64,000 nucleotides of DNA from Tillandsia leiboldiana (taxonomy: Eukaryota; Streptophyta; Magnoliopsida; Poales; Bromeliaceae), in assembly GCA_029204045.2 (NCBI GenBank), contig JAQNDB010000558.1, forward strand, positions 1 through 64,000. The letters run 5' to 3'. The notes beneath the pieces were generated by a model. It had not been told where the DNA came from, did not search any database, and worked only from the letters and a program-made list of their open reading frames with translations. How positions within the stretch are numbered: position 1 is the stretch's first letter; each line of letters opens with the position of its first letter. Shown here one piece after another: positions 22,293 through 34,200 of the stretch. Position numbers and translations under genes: made by a program.

Positions 22293-22997
22293 CGGGCGAA
22301 TTTGCAAACATGCCGAAATGCGGCGAAATGACCTGTAACATATTTTAAATATGATTACAGTCGAGTTCGGTGCGTTTCGGACCGACGCGAAGTCCATCGG
22401 GTCGAAAAGTGAGTTGAAGTTCAAGAAATTAGCGAATTTCATAAATTCTTATTATTGATATCGGCAAGCTCTTTTCATCTGCGTTTTGCCGCCAACTAGA
22501 AAATCGAAATTGTAATTTTTCTTCTTCCCTTTATTCTACAAATTTTTCTTAAACTTCCCACGATTTATTTTAAATTTTTGGGCTGCTCTAAGCCCTCGGA
22601 ATAGGGCTTCGAAAAGCTTGGCGATAAACTGCATCAGCAAAAACTGCAGTTTCAGAATTCTTAAAGCATTTTGCTTCGCTTCGTTCTCCTATTTTCTTTC
22701 AATCTCTCACCTCGGCAGTTCATCCCTTTTAATCAGCAGACTTTTCTGAGACACCTCACGATTTCTTCTTAATTTTTTGACTACTCTAAGTCTTCAAAAT
22801 AGGGCCTCGAAAAAGCTTACCGATAACAAAATTCAGAATTTCTGAAATTCATAAGTCCTAGAACTTCAACTCACTTTTCGACCCGATGCACTTCGCGTCG
22901 GTCCGTAACGCACCGAACTCGACTGTAATCATATTTAAAATATGTTACAGATCATTTCGCCGCATTTCGCCATTTTGCAGATTCGGCGAACGGGGAC
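22293..22997. repeat. Foldback unit 2
   Basis: A near-identical second copy of the foldback at 20861-21567, displaced by about 1.43 kb. The arms are at 22293-22448 and 22832-22997. Confidence 0.75.
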
Positions 22998-23087
22998 TTA
23001 AGCTTTGCAATTTAAAGCTTCAAAGTGATTCCAATCAAGCTTCAAAGCTTTGCAATTTAAAACTTTAAAGATTCAGTGAACGGGGAC

Positions 23088-23745
23088 AGCCTTGCTGCTG
23101 CATTGAGCAGCAGCCTTGCTGCTGCTCAAAGCAGCAGCCTGCTGCTTGAGCAGCAGCACAGGCTGCTGCTCAAGGCAGCAGCCTTGCTTCTGCTTTGAGC
23201 AGCAGCCTTGCTGCTGCTCAAACATTGCTGCTTTGAGCAGCAGCAAGGCTGCTGCTTGAGCAGCAGCACAGGCTGCTGCTCAAGCAGCAGTGCCTTGAGC
23301 AGCAGCACAGGCTGCTGCTCAAGCAGCAGTGCCTTGAGCAGCAGCCTGTGCTGCTGCTCAAGCAGCATCCTGTGCTGCTGCTCAAGCAGCAGCTTCTGCT
23401 TTGTCTGCTGCTTGAGCAGCAGCCTGTGCTGGCTGCTGCCTTGAGCAGCAGCTGCCTGGCTGCTGCTTGAGCAGCAGCCTGGCTGCTGCCTTGAGCAGCA
23501 GCCTTGCTGCTGCTCAAAGCAGCAGCTGTGCTGCTGCTCAAGGCAGCAGGCTGCTGCTCAAGCAGCAGCCTGGCTGCTGCCTTGAGCAGCAGCCTTGCTG
23601 CTGCTCAAAGCAGCAGCTTGCTGCTTGAGCAGCAGCACAGGCTGCTGCTTTGAGCAGCAGGGCTGCTGCTCAAAGCAGCAGCCTGCTGCTTGAGCAGCAG
23701 CACAGCTGCTCAAGCAGCAGCTTGCTGCTGCTCAAGCAGCAGCCT
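23088..23745. repeat. CTG/CAG hairpin block 3
   Basis: Third block of the same repeats, ending CAGCCTTGGGTGC like block 2, directly against the 5' LTR of element D. Confidence 0.85.
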
Positions 23746-24779
23746 TGGGTGCTGTGAGGACCTGGATCCCCACGTCGAGATTACTGGATCATCTACAGCT
23801 CCCGGAGGCCTATGTGGCGTGTTGGTGGTATTTGTGCCCCAATTGGACATTAGTGTTGGGCTCAGCGTGTTTAATGGATCACGTGGGTGATCATTGGACT
23901 CCGTCGGATCGTTAGAAGTGGTTTCGCGCGCCAAGGATATTTAAATTGGACTCAGTGCGAAGTTTGGACCAAGGATTACCTTTCCGGATGCCTTCGGCAA
24001 ATTTTGGAGTTGGAATTTGGCAAATTGGACTTCGGATTTGGATTCAGCGCGCGAAAACGGTTAAAACGGACTACCCACTTGTTATTTTTGGACTCTGGAC
24101 ACTGTTCACGCCGGAACAGTGTTTCCGGCGGCGGCGGCAGCGGCGGAGCGCCGCAGGCGGCGCGGCGGACGGAGGCGCGGGCCGCCCGGTCCACGCGGCA
24201 GGCGTGCACCGGGGGCTGGACGCGTGGCGGCCCGGGAGTGGGCCGGTCCGCGGGGCGCGGTCTACGGGGGAGTGCGGGGCGCACGGTGGACCCGGGGGTG
24301 ACACGTGGCAGCATCTTAGAGGTGGGTTCACAGCGGTTGGTCTACGCAGTATTCGGGATGGCTCGTGGTTTACGGTGCACCGGGCTTGGACACGTGGCAG
24401 GTTCGCATTGGTTCGGTCCACAGGATTTCGTGCACCGGGTTCACTAGGCAGTGGCTTGACACGTGGCGTTCTCCGATTGGTGGGGCTACTGTGCGCGGCA
24501 GGGTGGCAGGCGGCGGCGTCAGGCGCACGTGGGCGCGGTCGGGCGGATTCCCGCGCTGGGGAGGACACGTGTCGTCGTCCGCGGGTGGCCACGCGGCGCG
24601 ACGGGTACGGCAGGAGCGGCTGTCGCCTGTTTTGGCGGGCGAGTGGAGGCCTGGATGGGATTCGGGCGGCTACAGTGTTCGGGCGCGGGGGGTTTCGGGC
24701 TGCTACAGTGCGCGCCCGAAAACTCCCAGCGCCCGGAAACGGGGACTTATTCGGTATTTTCCCAATTGTTTCTGCTGCC

Positions 24780-24788
24780 TATAAAAGG
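24780..24788 (+). promoter_or_regulatory. Element D 5' LTR TATA box
   Basis: TATAAAAGG follows the GC-rich U3 and precedes a CT-rich initiation-like region (CTCCCTTTCTTCCC). The 3' LTR has the same at 32295-32303. Confidence 0.7.
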
Positions 24789-26661
24789 CGATCCGAGCTC
24801 CCTTTCTTCCCTTTTTCCGCCATTTCCAAGCCTCATCTCGCCTGGGTGTCTTCATCAAAGATGATCCCCGAGTTTGGATGCATCTTTCTGCAAAGTTTCG
24901 GGCTTTTTGGTGGCACGCTTATCGAGGTTTCTATTTTTACGGCGCGGCGCGACGCTCGTTCGTTTGTGGTCTTCTTCGTCGCGTTTTGGTGCGAGGACTC
25001 TCCCGGCCTACCCCGAGCACCTTTTTCGGTGATTCTTGCGCCGTTGGCTTCACGACAGGTAGGGCTATGTTTCCCATGTTTACTGGTTTTTTCCCATTCC
25101 GAGCTTTTCATGGGTCTTTCGGATCATCTTGTAACCCCTTTTTCTGGGCGGAGTTTTGGGACAGCGGTGCGGTATTTTGGCGATATCTTCGCGCACAGGC
25201 ATCGGATTGGGGCGATTCAAGAGGCGATTTGCATCTACACATCACGAGGAATATGCCCAAATTTTCTTGGAATTTCTGTATATTTCTCGAAGGTGAAGAT
25301 TATCTGTGAACAGTAATTGTTGCTACAGTTTTTGAGTGTAGTTTGATTCGGGGTGGTTCCCTTGTCGGAATTGTTCTCAGTGTAGGAAGCTCGGAATTGG
25401 ACGTGCGGGTACTCGTTTCGAAGGTATCGACGCGAGGATTACTGTGATATTTTTATTGGATTTTTCGGGGCACTTGCATCAGGTGAAATATGCGCGGCTT
25501 TGGGACTGATTTTCAGATTGTGTAGTTTGGTTAGTTTTGGAATAAAAGTGTAATGTTGAGCGTTATTGTTGTGCCCAGGGGTGTCTTTAGCTGTTTGAAG
25601 CCGAGGCTTACGCGACTTGTACCATGGGTGATATGTTGGCAGATTTTGGACCGCGGGCGTCTACCCACTTCACCGACTTCAGGTTTGCCTTGGGTTAAGC
25701 GCTTCAGGTGGGTGAGCTTACTATCAGTAATTGTTTAAGGCAATGTTTATGTTGTGGCAAGTATAAGCCCACTTGTGGGGATGTCACCCCTCTATGACTG
25801 ATGCATGCATGTGTAGGGTACATAGTCTATATTGGCTAGTAGGTAAGCTTGTTATTGATATTGGTATAAATGTTTGCAAGAATAGTATGTATGAGGTATA
25901 CCGAGACTTGCATGAGTTGGACATCTATGTGCTGATTAGTGTAAGCTTACCTAGGATAATGTTACCCTATGAGATTATGTAACATGCCATGTTAGCACAT
26001 AGCCTTTCTTGTGATGGATTATGCTTGGGACAGGATTTCGTAGCTATGTGCGGATTTGTACTCTGAGGAGTTATTATGATCATTCTATTGTTGAACCCTG
26101 AGTTGTGGACAGGTCTAGTTTTGAGATTCCGCATGTTGTTTATTCCTAAAGGAACTATTATTATGCTTTACCCCCTTTATTTCCTTGAGGACATTTGCAT
26201 GCTTGTATGGTCATGTAGTTAGGCCATCTTTTATTGCTGCACTACTTATTGGAACTTGACTTAGGAGAAACCATGCTTTTCTTTTCTCCATCTTGTTGGT
26301 CAGGTGGTCAGTGTTGCTCGGGTTCGAGCAGGGGGTTTGGGTAGTGTATATTCGGGACTTCGTGTCTGGGACAGGTTGGTTTAGTTGTGGGGCTTTGCGG
26401 CAACCGCGGATATTGGGCGGTGGACCGGATGTTTCTCTATGCACCTGATTGGGTATCAGTTTTACTTAGTGGATGGAGTTTCCCACTTAGCGTTTAGTTG
26501 CATCTGACTGAGGTCGGGTCTTTCTTTAGTGGTTGAGTTTTTCCACTTTGATCTGACTGATGATCTAGTCCTGCTGTTTCGAGATACTGGTGATATTGAT
26601 GACAGAGATGCTTTACTCGTGTGGGTAGCTCCCCTCGAGTGCCGCTCCGGAGTAGGCTTCA

Positions 26662-26750
26662 GACCGTGTTGGGTTCCGGTCAGACCGTGTTGGGTTCCGG
26701 TGAGACCGTGTTGGGGTTCCGGTCAGACCGTGTTGGGTTCCGGTCATTTG
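26662..26750. repeat. Four tandem 22-bp units in D 5' LTR
   Basis: Four copies of a unit containing CAGACCGTGTTGGGTTCCGG. The same array is at 34176-34262 in the 3' LTR. Confidence 0.85.
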
Positions 26751-27863
26751 GACAGAGCAGGCAGTGCCGGGTTTTATACCGGTTCATTCGATTGAGTTTA
26801 TTTCGGTCAAATACTTTTATGGTTACACTCGTGCCTTGGGGGGCCGAGTGCAGACTGGTAGTTGAGTTTAGATCAGTGTTGGTATTGTCGAGAGCCGTCT
26901 GGTTGACGGTGGTCCCGAGTTGTTGCGAGTACTTTAACCGCTGTGTGAGAGGTTGAGCATCTTGATTCTATCCGTCTGTGAGGGAGCGTGGATTTTGACC
27001 ATAGCCTGCATGATCCTCTACTCGATAGCGAGCTAGTCCGTTTGGACGCCCTACGTAATTCCTGCCCGTCTTTGGGAGGTGGTTGTAGGTGGATGCAGGT
27101 TGACTGGACCAGATGTGGCAGTCAGCTCGATTGGGTCGTTGGTGCACTTTATGTGCTAGTGGTTGCATACCACTGTTTGGTTCTCCCCTTTTAGCCTTTA
27201 GTGAGGGGCAGGGTAGCTGTTGAGAGTTTCCAGCGTACTCATTTCAGTCTTATGACTTGGGTCAGTTTTTGTCTCTTGAGGACTTGGTGGGCAGACCGTC
27301 GGGTCTGGCGGTGGTACCCACTGAGAACTCCCTTTTTGGTGTAGTTCTCACACCCTTTGGGGGTTCCCCCCTCTTTTTCTCTCCTCTCCTTTGTTTTGCA
27401 GAGTCTTAGCAGGTGTTGCCGACTCTGTGGTCGTTGATCGTGGCGAGGGAGTCGCGAGCTAGATCCCTACCCGGCGTTGGAGAGTAGCGGTACCCTTCTG
27501 AGGAGATCATCAGTAGATTAGCAGTTTCTTTTCCTCTTTTGAGAGACTTGTAGTGAGGATATTTTGTATTGAGAGACTGTACACTGTTGTATATAGTGGA
27601 GTTACCTCCCGGTTGGGTTTAGAGCTTGTACTTGAGGATATTGTATTATTATTATTTTGGGAGGCAGACAGTGTTGTTTTATTTCCAGTTGTACAGTGAT
27701 TGATTTTAGTTACAGCAGATTTTCATTTATAGCTCTGATATCTGTTTAGTTATAGTACTTTTCTTGCAGGTAGGACGCTTCGCCTATGCAGGTTGGCATA
27801 GGTGGCGGATCTGTTTGGCGGGCCCGGGTCGCAGTTTCGACCCCGGGGCGTGACAGATTAGAG

Positions 27864-27876
27864 TGGTATCAGAGCC
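27864..27876 (+). other. Element D primer binding site
   Basis: TGGTATCAGAGCC lies eight bases after the LTR end GGGCGTGACA. It is of tRNA-Met type, with the GATTAGAG spacer typical of Tekay elements. Confidence 0.9.
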
Positions 27877-29508
27877 TAGGTTGTAGGTCATGGTGGACTT
27901 AGAAACCCTAGGCTTTTGGTTTGACCCTTGACTGACTTCGTGAGAGTCGTGATTTTGCGAGAGTCCTGATTGAGTTTTATACCTCTCCCAAGGGACGGGA
28001 GGAGTGATTGGCATGTTTATTCTCCTAAGTAATTATGTTGGCTGCAGACAACATAATGCTGTGGAACGGGTGACATGCTTTAGACTTTCGCTGGATTGGG
28101 TCGAGTGTTGTTGTGTGCTGTTTTGTTGTTTCGTCGTGGCGAGCGGTGTCTCCCCGACGTTGGGTTTTGACCCGTGTGCATCCTGTCATGGCAGTTTGAG
28201 CTTGAGCAGTTGGTTTTTGGGCGGATACCTGGATTGAGGTCAGAGAACCCCGGACCCAGATGACGGATTGTCAGAGGCTTATCAGCGGCTGGGGAGCAGC
28301 TGGTCTTGGTGACACAGTTGCTCGGAGCACTGAGTAGCCCCCTCTGTGCCAATGTTTAGTGTCGAGGCACCGAGGCAGGGTGGATGGTTGACAGCTGGGA
28401 GCTGTGGGAACTATGATCGACCTTCTGGGCCATATTTGGCAGAGAACCACCCCGACTCGTAAGATTGAGTTTGGAGCCGTTGGAAGCAGAGTCGCGGCTG
28501 GTGGTGATGGAGTGATTAATTGAGAGCCTCCCTGTGCTTGTGAGTGTATGCAGTTGTTGAACTGCGCACTCCAGATTCGAGGACGAGGCGCATAGGATAT
28601 AGAGACTGGGAGTGGATTGCGCCAGGACACCTTTCTGTTATTCAGTCCCTCCATGTAGATTTATACGCCTCGTTGGAGCAGGCACAGTGTATGGACAAGC
28701 GGCATTGCAGTTCCTTTGGATAGGGATCTGGCGCAGAGGTGAGTTTCTGGTATTTGGGGCGTTTGGCGCCGGATGATGGAGGACAGATCGGCCGGCAGGG
28801 GCATGACTAATTTTCTTTCTTGGATGGCGAATTCCCGAGATGTCAGAGGTCGAGTGGACCCCGAAGGCGAATCAGTATTTTATCAGAGTGGCGCAGCGAT
28901 AGCATGGATTTGTTATCTGCGGAGGACTTATTCGTCGCCTCATTGTGGTCAGAGACAGAGGTCGTGCTTCTAGTGATAGCCCTGATTTTCAGGCAGATGA
29001 GCAACAACCACTTGCTTTGAGCGGATGGATCTGTGCTGCCCGGTTGGAGGGCGCCACGGTAGTGGATTGAGTGTCGCAGGTGGGATTTCACCACGGTAGT
29101 CGGAGTTAGGGCATGTTCCACTCTTACATGGGTTAGAGGCAGATTTGTTACCACGTGCACTAGAGGTACAGGTTCCTGTTGTTGTTGTGCACGTGGAGGA
29201 GGCTTTTGGATCATGTCCAGTGCGGCGAGACCGCGAGATGCCGGCAGAATTATTGGAAATTATAGCAATTAGGTGTTGTGACCTTAGCTTGAGATGGTTG
29301 GGCACTATGCCACAGGATGTTCGACTGCGGCAAAAGAGGACTTGATCTTCGGCAAGACAGGCAATTGGAGGCTTGTTCGTTGAGGTTGTTAGAGCACTCT
29401 GGTTTTAGCGACAGGGATGAGAGGTGCTTACCGGCGGCACCGGGACTCGAGGATATCTCTGTTGCCTGCGAGATCCCGTGTGTGATTTCACCTTAGTTGT
29501 TGGTAATG
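27877..29508 (+). other. Element D leader and decayed gag region
   Basis: No intact ORF. The first ~250 bp matches the leader of element B upstream of its gag. The rest has frequent stops in all frames and I can only infer that it derives from gag and protease. Confidence 0.45.
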
Positions 29509-30330
29509 CCGCCGGTTAGGGAGATAGAGATTTGCGTTCGACGTGGTTCGAGTAACTGCGCCACCCGGGAAAGCACCTCATTGGATATCGCCCGGTAGAT
29601 GCTGGAGTGAGCCCGATGGCACTGCTTGCAGGGCCCGATGGTCGGGGGGTCTGTTTGACCTAGTGCCCACGCCGTTGGTATGCGGTGTTGATGCCACATC
29701 GTTGATACACGGAGTGAGGGTCCTTTTATGGTATCTAGGACCTTATTGATGGAGTTGTACTCCGGCAGTTGGTGTATGATGCGAGTACCCACTTGGTGTT
29801 AGATAGCTGAGGACGTTCGCCTAGGTGGCGTTTTGGACGCGGTGGGGGCATTATGAGTTGTTAGTGAGGCCAATGGAATGACGATTGCCCTGTGGATTTC
29901 AAGATCTGAGGAATAGTAGGTCCCGGTTGTACTTGACGGACTGGGAGTAGTGTTGTCCCCGGTGATATTTTGATTTACTCCCTGAGTGACTTGGAGTACT
30001 AGGAGCACTTTGTGGATGTGCTACCATGCCCGTGTGGATGAAGCGGTATGCCAAGTTAGGGAGGTACAAGTTGTAGCTGCAGAAGCATACCTTCTTGGGT
30101 CGCTTTGTTCGAGCCGTAGGGACGGCGTTGGAACCTGACCAAGTGGATGTTATTCAAGTTGACCGAGACCAACTTTCATTCTTGAGGTGAGAAGCTTCTA
30201 GACTTGGCGGTGCCAAGAGAGCATGGCCAATGGATAATGTGTCTGATATTAGCGCCAATGCTAGTGTTTCCTGTGTTGGGAGATGGAATTGTGGGATTTA
30301 GTGATGCCTCCCATTGTGGCGGTGGAGTTA
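29509..30330 (+). pseudogene. pol: Degenerate gypsy RT and RNase H in element D
   Basis: Remnants line up with the intact-looking RT of gypsy A in the same order. MPPVREIEICVRR at 29509 matches the RT start (PPxREVDFPIEL in A). DDILIYS followed by a damaged EEHEEH-like region lies at 29960-30010. YAKLGRYKL, a stop, then LQKHTFLGRFV lies at 30046-30108, matching the YAKLKKCEFWL ... FLGHV segment. The RNase H start survives as GFSDASHCGGG (about 30292-30325). Stops and frameshifts are frequent, so no protein can be made. Confidence 0.75.
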
Positions 30331-31251
30331 CCGTGGGTGGATCTTCGGTCCACACTTTATTAGTCCAACCCTATGAGTGTTGTGGCAGGATGAACCGCTG
30401 TTTTGCAGGCAGCTTAGATTCCACGGTTGAGCCCTTCAGTACGCCCTTTATTCCCAGCTTGGATTGTTATACCTGGGCGTAGGCCATGCCTGCTTGGCTA
30501 TCAGTTTTGATTACTCAGCATCTTGAGTGGGATTTTCGCGGATTGTTGTTGCTGATTTGGGATTTTGACCGCGAGTTTGAGCCTCCGCTTTTGATCGCCT
30601 TTCGAGCCAGTTTTCCCTCCCGTTCACTGACGGTTTGGTCCCCGTCAGGGCATCTTTTCGACCCGTGGGTCTGTTGGAGTTATGTTGGCTTGTTGAGTGT
30701 CCAACCGTGGCTTGAGATTGTGTCTCTTGAGGATCCCTTTTGAGGGTAGCTCGTGGTTGAGTAGGCCACTCGGGTGATTTTGGATCGGAAGTAACCGAGT
30801 GAAGACCCCAGCTTATTGGATCTTTTCCTCATAGGATGAATCTGTGGGTATACTTCGGGTCACCTTGTTGAGATTTACACCAGGATGTGGTTTAGTGCGT
30901 GTTGCGCGGATGGTTATTCTGTTTTTCCCCCGGCTCTTGAGGGGGGGGGCCTCTGTATTGTTTCGCGTCTCAGCTCAGGAGTGTTTTGCCTTTGGGATCC
31001 CTCGCCCATGATTGACTTGCCCCTTCCGAGATCTGTGATTGTTGGAGTACGAGGGACGCCCGTTGCGATTTCTGGCTCGAGGGTTGAGAAAATCGCATGT
31101 CGGGCCATGCCGTACTTGTTGTTGTTGTTGTTGGGAAGTAATCACGGGGAGTGAGCGATGTTTCGGGAGCTGGAGGCGTTATTGATGAATACCTACCCGT
31201 GGTATGTGGGACCCTTGGGGGATTTGAGTTAGTTTCGAGGACGAAACTTTT
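30331..31251 (+). other. Element D decayed integrase region and 3' end
   Basis: No intact frame. The last part has TCGAGGACGAAACTTTTCTT, the usual sequence just before the PPT in Tekay elements. Integrase should lie here by position, but I could not align a catalytic motif. Confidence 0.45.
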
Positions 31252-31266
31252 CTTAGTGGGGGAGGA
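31252..31266 (+). other. Element D polypurine tract
   Basis: A purine run around GTGGGGGAGGA directly precedes TGTGAGGACC of the 3' LTR. Confidence 0.8.
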
Positions 31267-34200
31267 TGTGAGGACCTGGATCCCCACGTCGAGATTACTG
31301 GATCATCTACAGCTCCCGGAGGCCTATGTGGCGTGTTGGTGGTATTTGTGCCCCAATTGGACATTAGTGTTGGGCTCTGTGTGTTTAATGGATCACGTGG
31401 GTGATCATTGGACTCTGTCGGATCGTTAGAAGTGGTTTCGCGCGCCAAGGATATTTAAATTGGACTCAGTGCGAAGTTTGGACCAAGGATTACCTTTCCG
31501 GATGCCTTCGGCAAATTTTGGAGTAGGAATTTGGCAAATCGGACTTCGGAATTCGGATTCAGCGCGCGAAAACGGTTAAAACGGACTACCCACTTGTCAT
31601 TTTGGAGCTTCGGGTACTGTTCACGCCGGAACAGTGTTCCCGGCGGCGGCGGCAGCGGCGGAGCGGCCGCAGGCGGCGCGGCGGACGGAGGCGCGGGCCG
31701 CCCGGTCCACACGGCAGGCGTGCACCGGGGGCGGGACGCGTGGCGGCTCAGGAGTGGGCCGGCCCGCGGGGCGCGGTCTACGGAGAGTGCGGGGCGCATG
31801 GTGCACCGGGGGATGGACACGTGGCATCATCCTAGAGGAGGGTTCACAGCGGTTGGTCTACGCAGTATTCGGATGGCTCATGGTTTACGGTGCACCGGGC
31901 TTGGACACGTGGCAGGTTGCATTGGTTCGGTCCACAGGATTTCGTGCACCGGGTTCACTAGAAAGTTTCCTGACACGTGGCGTTCCCCGATTGGTGGGTC
32001 TACTGTGCGCGGCAGGGTGGCAGGCGGCGGCGTCAGGCGCACGTGGGCGCGGTCGGGCGGATTCCCGCGCTTGGGGAGGACACGTGTCGTCGTCCGCGGG
32101 TGGCCACGCGGCGCGACGGGTACGGCTGGAGCGGCTGTCGCCTGTTTGGCGGGCGACGTGGAGGCCTGGATGGGATTCGGGCGGCTACAGTGTTCGGGCG
32201 CGGGGGGTTTCGGGCTGCTACAGTGCGCGCCCGAAAACTCCCAGCGCCCGGAAACGGGGACTTATTCGGTATTTTCCCAATTGTTTCAGCTGCCTATAAA
32301 AGGAGATCCGAGCTCCCTTTCTTCCCTTTTTCCGCCATTTCCGAGCCTCATCTCGCCTGGGTGTCTTCAACAAAGATGATCCCCGAGTTTGGATGCATCT
32401 TTCTGCAAAGTTTTGGGATTTTTGGTGGCACGCTTATCGAGGTTTCTATTTTTACGGCGCGGCGCGACGCTCGTTCGTTTGTGGTCTTCTTCGTCGCGTT
32501 TTGGTGCGAGGACTCTCTCGGCCTACCCCGAGCACCTTTTTCAGTGATTCTTGCGCCGTTGGCTTCACGACAGGTAGGGCTATGTTCCCATGTTTACTGG
32601 TTTTTCCCATTCCGAGTTTTTCATGGGTCTTTCGGATCATCTTGTAACCCCTTTTTCTGGGCGGAGTTCTGGGACAGCGGAGCAATGTTTTGGTGATATC
32701 TTCGCGCACAGGCATCGGATTGGGGCGATTCAAGAGGCGATTTGCATCTACACATCACGAGGAATATGCCCAAATTTTCTTGGAATTTTCTGAATATTTC
32801 TCGAAGGTGAAGATTATCTGTGAACAGTAATTGTTGCTACAGTTTTTGGGTGTAGTTTGATTCGGGGTGGTTCCCTTGTCGGAATTGTTTCTCATTGTAG
32901 GAAGCTCGGAATTGGACGTGCAGGTACTCGTTTCGAAGGTATCGACGCGAGGATTACTGTGGTATTTTTATTGGATTTTTCTGGGCACTTGCAGCAGGTG
33001 AAATATGCGCGGCTTTGGGACTGATTTTCAGATTGTGTTTGTTTGGTTAATTTTGGAATAAAAGTGTAATGTTGAGCGTTATTGTTGTGCCCAGGGGTGT
33101 TTTTAGCTGTTTGAAGCCGAGGCTTGCGCGACTTGTACCGTGGGTGTTATGTTGGCCGATTTTGGACCGCGGGCGTCTACCCACTTCACCGACTTCAGGT
33201 TTGCCTTGGGTTAAGCGCTTCAGGTGGGTAAGCTTATTATCAGTATTTGTTTAAGGCAATGTTTATGTTGTGGCAAGTATAAGTCCACTTGTGGGGATGT
33301 CACCCCTCTATGACTGATGCATGCATGTGTAGGGTACACAGTTTATATTGGTAAGTAGGTAAGCTTGTTATTGATATTGGTATAAATGATTGCAAGAATA
33401 GTATTTATGAGGTATACTGAGGACTTGCATGACTTGGACATCTGTGTGAGGACTAGTGTAAGCTTACCTAGGATAATGTTACCCTATGAAATTATATAAC
33501 ATGCCATGTTAGCACATAGCCTTTCTTGTGGTTGGATTATGATTTGGGACAGGATTTCGTAGCTATGTGCGGATTTGTACTCTGAGGAGTTATTATGATC
33601 ATTCTATTAATGAACCCTGAGTGGTAGACAGTTTTAGTTTTGAGATTCCGGCATGTTGCTTATTCCCAAAGAAACTATTATTATGCTTTACCCCCTTTAT
33701 TTCCTTGAGGACATTTGCATGCTTGTATGGTCATGTAGTTAGGCCATCTTTTACTGCTGCACTACTTATTGGAACTTGACTTAGGAGAAACCATGCTTTT
33801 CCTTTCTCCTTCTTGTTAGTCAGGTGGTCAGTGCTGCTCGGGTTCGAGCAGGGGTCTGGATAGGGTAGTCAGGACTTCGTGTCTGGGACAGGTTGGTTTA
33901 GTTGTGGGGCTTTGCGGCAACCGCGGATATTGGGCGGTTGACCGGATGTTTCTCTATGCACCTGATTGGGTATCAGTTTTACTTAGTGGATGGAGTTTCC
34001 CACTTATCGTTTAGTTGCATCCGACTGAGGTCGGGTCTTTCTTTAGTGGTTGAGTTTTTCCACTTTGATCTGATTGATGATCAAGTCCTGCTGTTTCGAG
34101 ATACTGGTGATATTGATGACAGAGATGCTTTACTCGTGTGGGTAGCTCCCCTCGAGTGCCGCTCCGGAGTAGGCTTCAGACCGTGTTGGGTTCCGGTCAG

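Larger units (their letters stand above)
19981..23752. repeat. Array of foldback units separated by CTG/CAG hairpin blocks
   Basis: Three related segments (about 20000-20290, 20860-21650, 22293-23088) alternate with three blocks of CTG/CAG-rich repeats. The last two segment-plus-block units are about 1.43 kb each and near-identical in their unique part. Each full segment has inverted arms of ~160 bp around a ~385-bp core. The arms contain the ~65-bp module also found in gypsy LTRs B and G. The array is cut at 23753 by gypsy element D. No protein is supported. Confidence 0.7.
23753..27855 (+). repeat. Element D 5' LTR
   Basis: Matches 31267-35374 throughout. U3 has a GC-rich stretch (24120-24620) and a TATA box at 24780. 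U5 includes a CTTCAGGTGGGTGAGC box (about 25703) and four tandem 22-bp units (26662-26750). The 456-codon open frame across the GC-rich part is not preserved at that length in the other LTR (282 codons), so it is not called as a gene. Confidence 0.9.

Noticed and set aside
20462..22348. Gln/Leu/Ser-rich proteins from the CTG/CAG blocks
   Set aside because: Triplet-based repeats are open in all frames on both strands, and the longest frames end where the repeat ends.
23946..25316. 456-codon frame in the D 5' LTR
   Set aside because: The equivalent frame in the 3' LTR is only 282 codons with a different start. It spans U3, TATA and leader, and no domain is present.
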